Positions 5,625 through 7,208 of a stretch of 7,208 nucleotides of DNA are shown in pieces. Positions within the stretch are counted from its first letter, which is position 1. Every line of letters begins with the position of its first letter. The position numbers and the translations under genes were made by a program. The notes beneath the pieces were generated by a model, which saw nothing but the letters and a program-made list of their open reading frames with translations, was not told the origin of the DNA and ran no database searches. The DNA comes from Rhodothermaceae bacterium (GTDB lineage Bacteria; Bacteroidota; Rhodothermia; Rhodothermales; JAHEMB01), in the NCBI GenBank assembly GCA_024643915.1, contig JAHEMB010000127.1, forward strand, positions 740 to 7,947, given 5' to 3'.

Positions 5625-7208
5625 ATGTCTCCCCGGCCTCAGCAGGTGACCCGTGCCGATGTGGTGCTGATCGTGGCGGCGATGGTGGGCCTGGCGGTCT
5701 ACGTGACGCTGATGCCCGCGCAGCACCCGGATGCAGCGGCCCGCTTCACGCCCGGCCACGCCGCGGTGAACGAAGCCGCCGAGGCCTTCCTGGCCGCCAG
5801 TGGCTTCGAGGCCGGCGGCCTGCGCCCCGAGGTGCAATTGCGCCGCCAGGAGGCCCTCCTTGCCGGCTTGCAGGATTCGCTTGGGCGCCCCGAGACGGTG
5901 CGCGTATTGCGGGATGAGGCCCCGCCGTTGCCCGCCTATTTCTGGCGCGTCCGCTACCTGACCACTGGCGACCTGAATGACGAGGCGGGCGACGAGCGCT
6001 TCGCGGTCTCGCTCTCGCAGGACCTTAAGGTGTGGGAGTTCGAGAAGGACGTACCGGCCCCTGCCAACCCCAATCGCCTGCCGGCCCTCGACCGGGGGGC
6101 GTTGCGCACCGCCCTGGCGCCGCCGGCCGACGTAGCGACGACGTCCCCCGTCGACTTCGACGCCCTCTCCGACTCGCTCCTGGCCGCCCTTTCCTTCAAC
6201 CCCGGCGACTCCCTCTGGCGGCTCCCGCCGGAGGGCCTGCCCGCTTTCGACGGGGCGGCTGTGCTGGCGACGCTGGCCGGGCGCGACAGCACGGCGGCAC
6301 GGGCCCGCCTCGGCCCGGGCTTCGCCGTGGCCCTGGCCCGCTACCATCTCGGTCGTTCCCTCTGGGCGCCCGACGGCTTCCGCGTGGACTCGGTGTGGAC
6401 GGCGCCCGAACGCAACGACCGCGTGGCCCGCGTGCGCTTCGTCGCCCGCGCCCCGATCCTTGGCCAGCAGATCCGGCCTCTCGTCGAGGTCTCGGCCACT
6501 GGAATGTTGCAAGACCTCGACACGACCGTCAACCCCGGCGCGGGCGAGGAGAGCAGCACGCTCGACGTGGTCATCCAGGTCATCGCCGGGGCGTTGTGGG
6601 TGCTGCTGCTGCTGATGCTCGTCATCGCCTTCTTCCGCCGCCTGGGCGCCCGCCGCATCGATGTAAAGGCGGCCATGCTCGACGCCGTGCTGCTGGGCCT
6701 GCTGACCGCCGTTGGCGTCGTCTTGCTGAAAGAGCTGCAATTCGTCGAGGGCGACATTACGCTGTGGCAGCGCGTCCTGATCACCCTCCTGGCGATGTCG
6801 CTCAGCGGGGGCGTGGTGGCACTCTTCACCTTCCTCGTCTCCGGCGCAGCGGACTCCGTCACGCGCGAGGTGTGGCCGAAGAAGCTGCGGACGGCCAGCC
6901 TCGTCCGGCTGGGCAATTTCCGCAACGGCTACGTGGGCGGGGCACTCCTGCGCGGCGTGGGGCTGTCGGCGGTGCTGCTGGGGCTCTCAGCGCTCTACCT
7001 CTTCTTCGTCCCCGGCGCCGCCCTTACCCTCGACACCAGCACGTTTATGGACGAGTTGGCGTATCAGCCGATGGCATTGGTAGCGGCTTTCGGGGGCCTC
7101 GCCACGTACATCATGATGGTGGTGCTGCTCCTCGGCGTCGGCACGTTCTTCTACCGTTTGAATCAGCAGGGGTGGATGGCGGGCCTCGCCCTCGTCCTCT
7201 TCTCCGCG
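5625..7208 (+). CDS. Large multi-pass membrane protein, 3'-truncated; possible CPBP-type intramembrane protease
   Basis: The frame opens at ATG 5625 and runs to the window edge without a stop, 528 residues so far. The layout is a signal-anchor helix (about 13-29), a long soluble, probably extracytoplasmic region (30-310), then a membrane region with helices near 315-338, 351-369, 384-405, 444-462 and 484-508, and another starting near 517. The soluble region has two similar halves: each ends in strand-like sequence with an aromatic or Val-Arg motif (YFWRVRYL near 105-112; RVARVRFVARAP in the second half), then a V-S segment (FAVSLSQDLKVWEF; LVEVSATGMLQDL). The membrane part, including WPKKLRTASLVRLG and an ALLRG motif just before a helix, reminds me of large CPBP (CAAX-like) proteases in Rhodothermota and Gemmatimonadota. 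The diagnostic glutamate/histidine motifs would lie beyond the right edge, so the protease call is tentative. Coding is supported by GC-rich codon use and the hydrophobicity pattern. Confidence 0.75.
   Translation, partial: MSPRPQQVTRADVVLIVAAMVGLAVYVTLMPAQHPDAAARFTPGHAAVNEAAEAFLAASGFEAGGLRPEVQLRRQEALLAGLQDSLGRPETVRVLRDEAPPLPAYFWRVRYLTTGDLNDEAGDERFAVSLSQDLKVWEFEKDVPAPANPNRLPALDRGALRTALAPPADVATTSPVDFDALSDSLLAALSFNPGDSLWRLPPEGLPAFDGAAVLATLAGRDSTAARARLGPGFAVALARYHLGRSLWAPDGFRVDSVWTAPERNDRVARVRFVARAPILGQQIRPLVEVSATGMLQDLDTTVNPGAGEESSTLDVVIQVIAGALWVLLLLMLVIAFFRRLGARRIDVKAAMLDAVLLGLLTAVGVVLLKELQFVEGDITLWQRVLITLLAMSLSGGVVALFTFLVSGAADSVTREVWPKKLRTASLVRLGNFRNGYVGGALLRGVGLSAVLLGLSALYLFFVPGAALTLDTSTFMDELAYQPMALVAAFGGLATYIMMVVLLLGVGTFFYRLNQQGWMAGLALVLFSA

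Noticed and set aside
5550..6740. Long open frame of 396 codons on the - strand
   Set aside because: It is antisense to the membrane-protein gene, and its product is rich in Gln, Arg, His and Gly with no recognisable domain, the usual mirror of GC-biased codons. The + strand frame has a coherent membrane topology.

Overview
The window is GC-rich (by eye roughly two thirds G+C) and carries five protein genes, all on the + strand. The combination points to the Bacteroidota/Rhodothermota side of the tree, most likely a Rhodothermales-type organism: a TonB-dependent receptor with a carboxypeptidase-regulatory-like N-terminal domain, a DUF4249 lipoprotein gene directly behind it, no obvious Shine-Dalgarno sites, and GC-rich codon use. 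The lineage is an inference from gene families and composition, not from a marker gene.

Layout: (1) positions 2-2236, the 3' part of an outer-membrane TonB-dependent receptor whose signal peptide lies left of the window; (2) a 332-bp spacer with a purine-rich octamer tandem array that has an inverted counterpart, then an approximately 160-bp cluster of GC-rich hairpins that looks like a dispersed intergenic repeat; (3) 2569-3477, a DUF4249 surface-lipoprotein candidate; (4) a 41-bp spacer made mostly of purine heptamers; (5) 3519-4199, recX; (6) a 108-bp spacer containing pyrimidine heptamers; (7) 4308-5495, an AI-2E family membrane transporter; (8) a 129-bp spacer with a terminator-like inverted repeat built of heptamers, then further short direct repeats; (9) 5625 to the right edge, the N-terminal 528 residues of a large membrane protein, possibly a CPBP-type intramembrane protease whose catalytic region is outside the window.

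Functionally, the first two genes form a recognised pair: receptor plus DUF4249 partner for energised import of an unknown substrate across the outer membrane. recX, the AI-2E transporter and the last gene look like ordinary chromosomal genes with no evident link to the uptake pair. No mobile element, CRISPR array, RNA gene or defence gene was seen.

The most distinctive content is non-coding. Every one of the four spacers contains short (7-9 nt or 15-16 nt) tandem repeats, and three of these arrays occur as head-to-head inverted pairs: within one spacer (2237-2320), across recX (3481-3508 versus 4223-4250), and around the end of the AI-2E gene (5492-5553). I see no strong evidence for a new protein-based system; the repeats are the part worth a second look.
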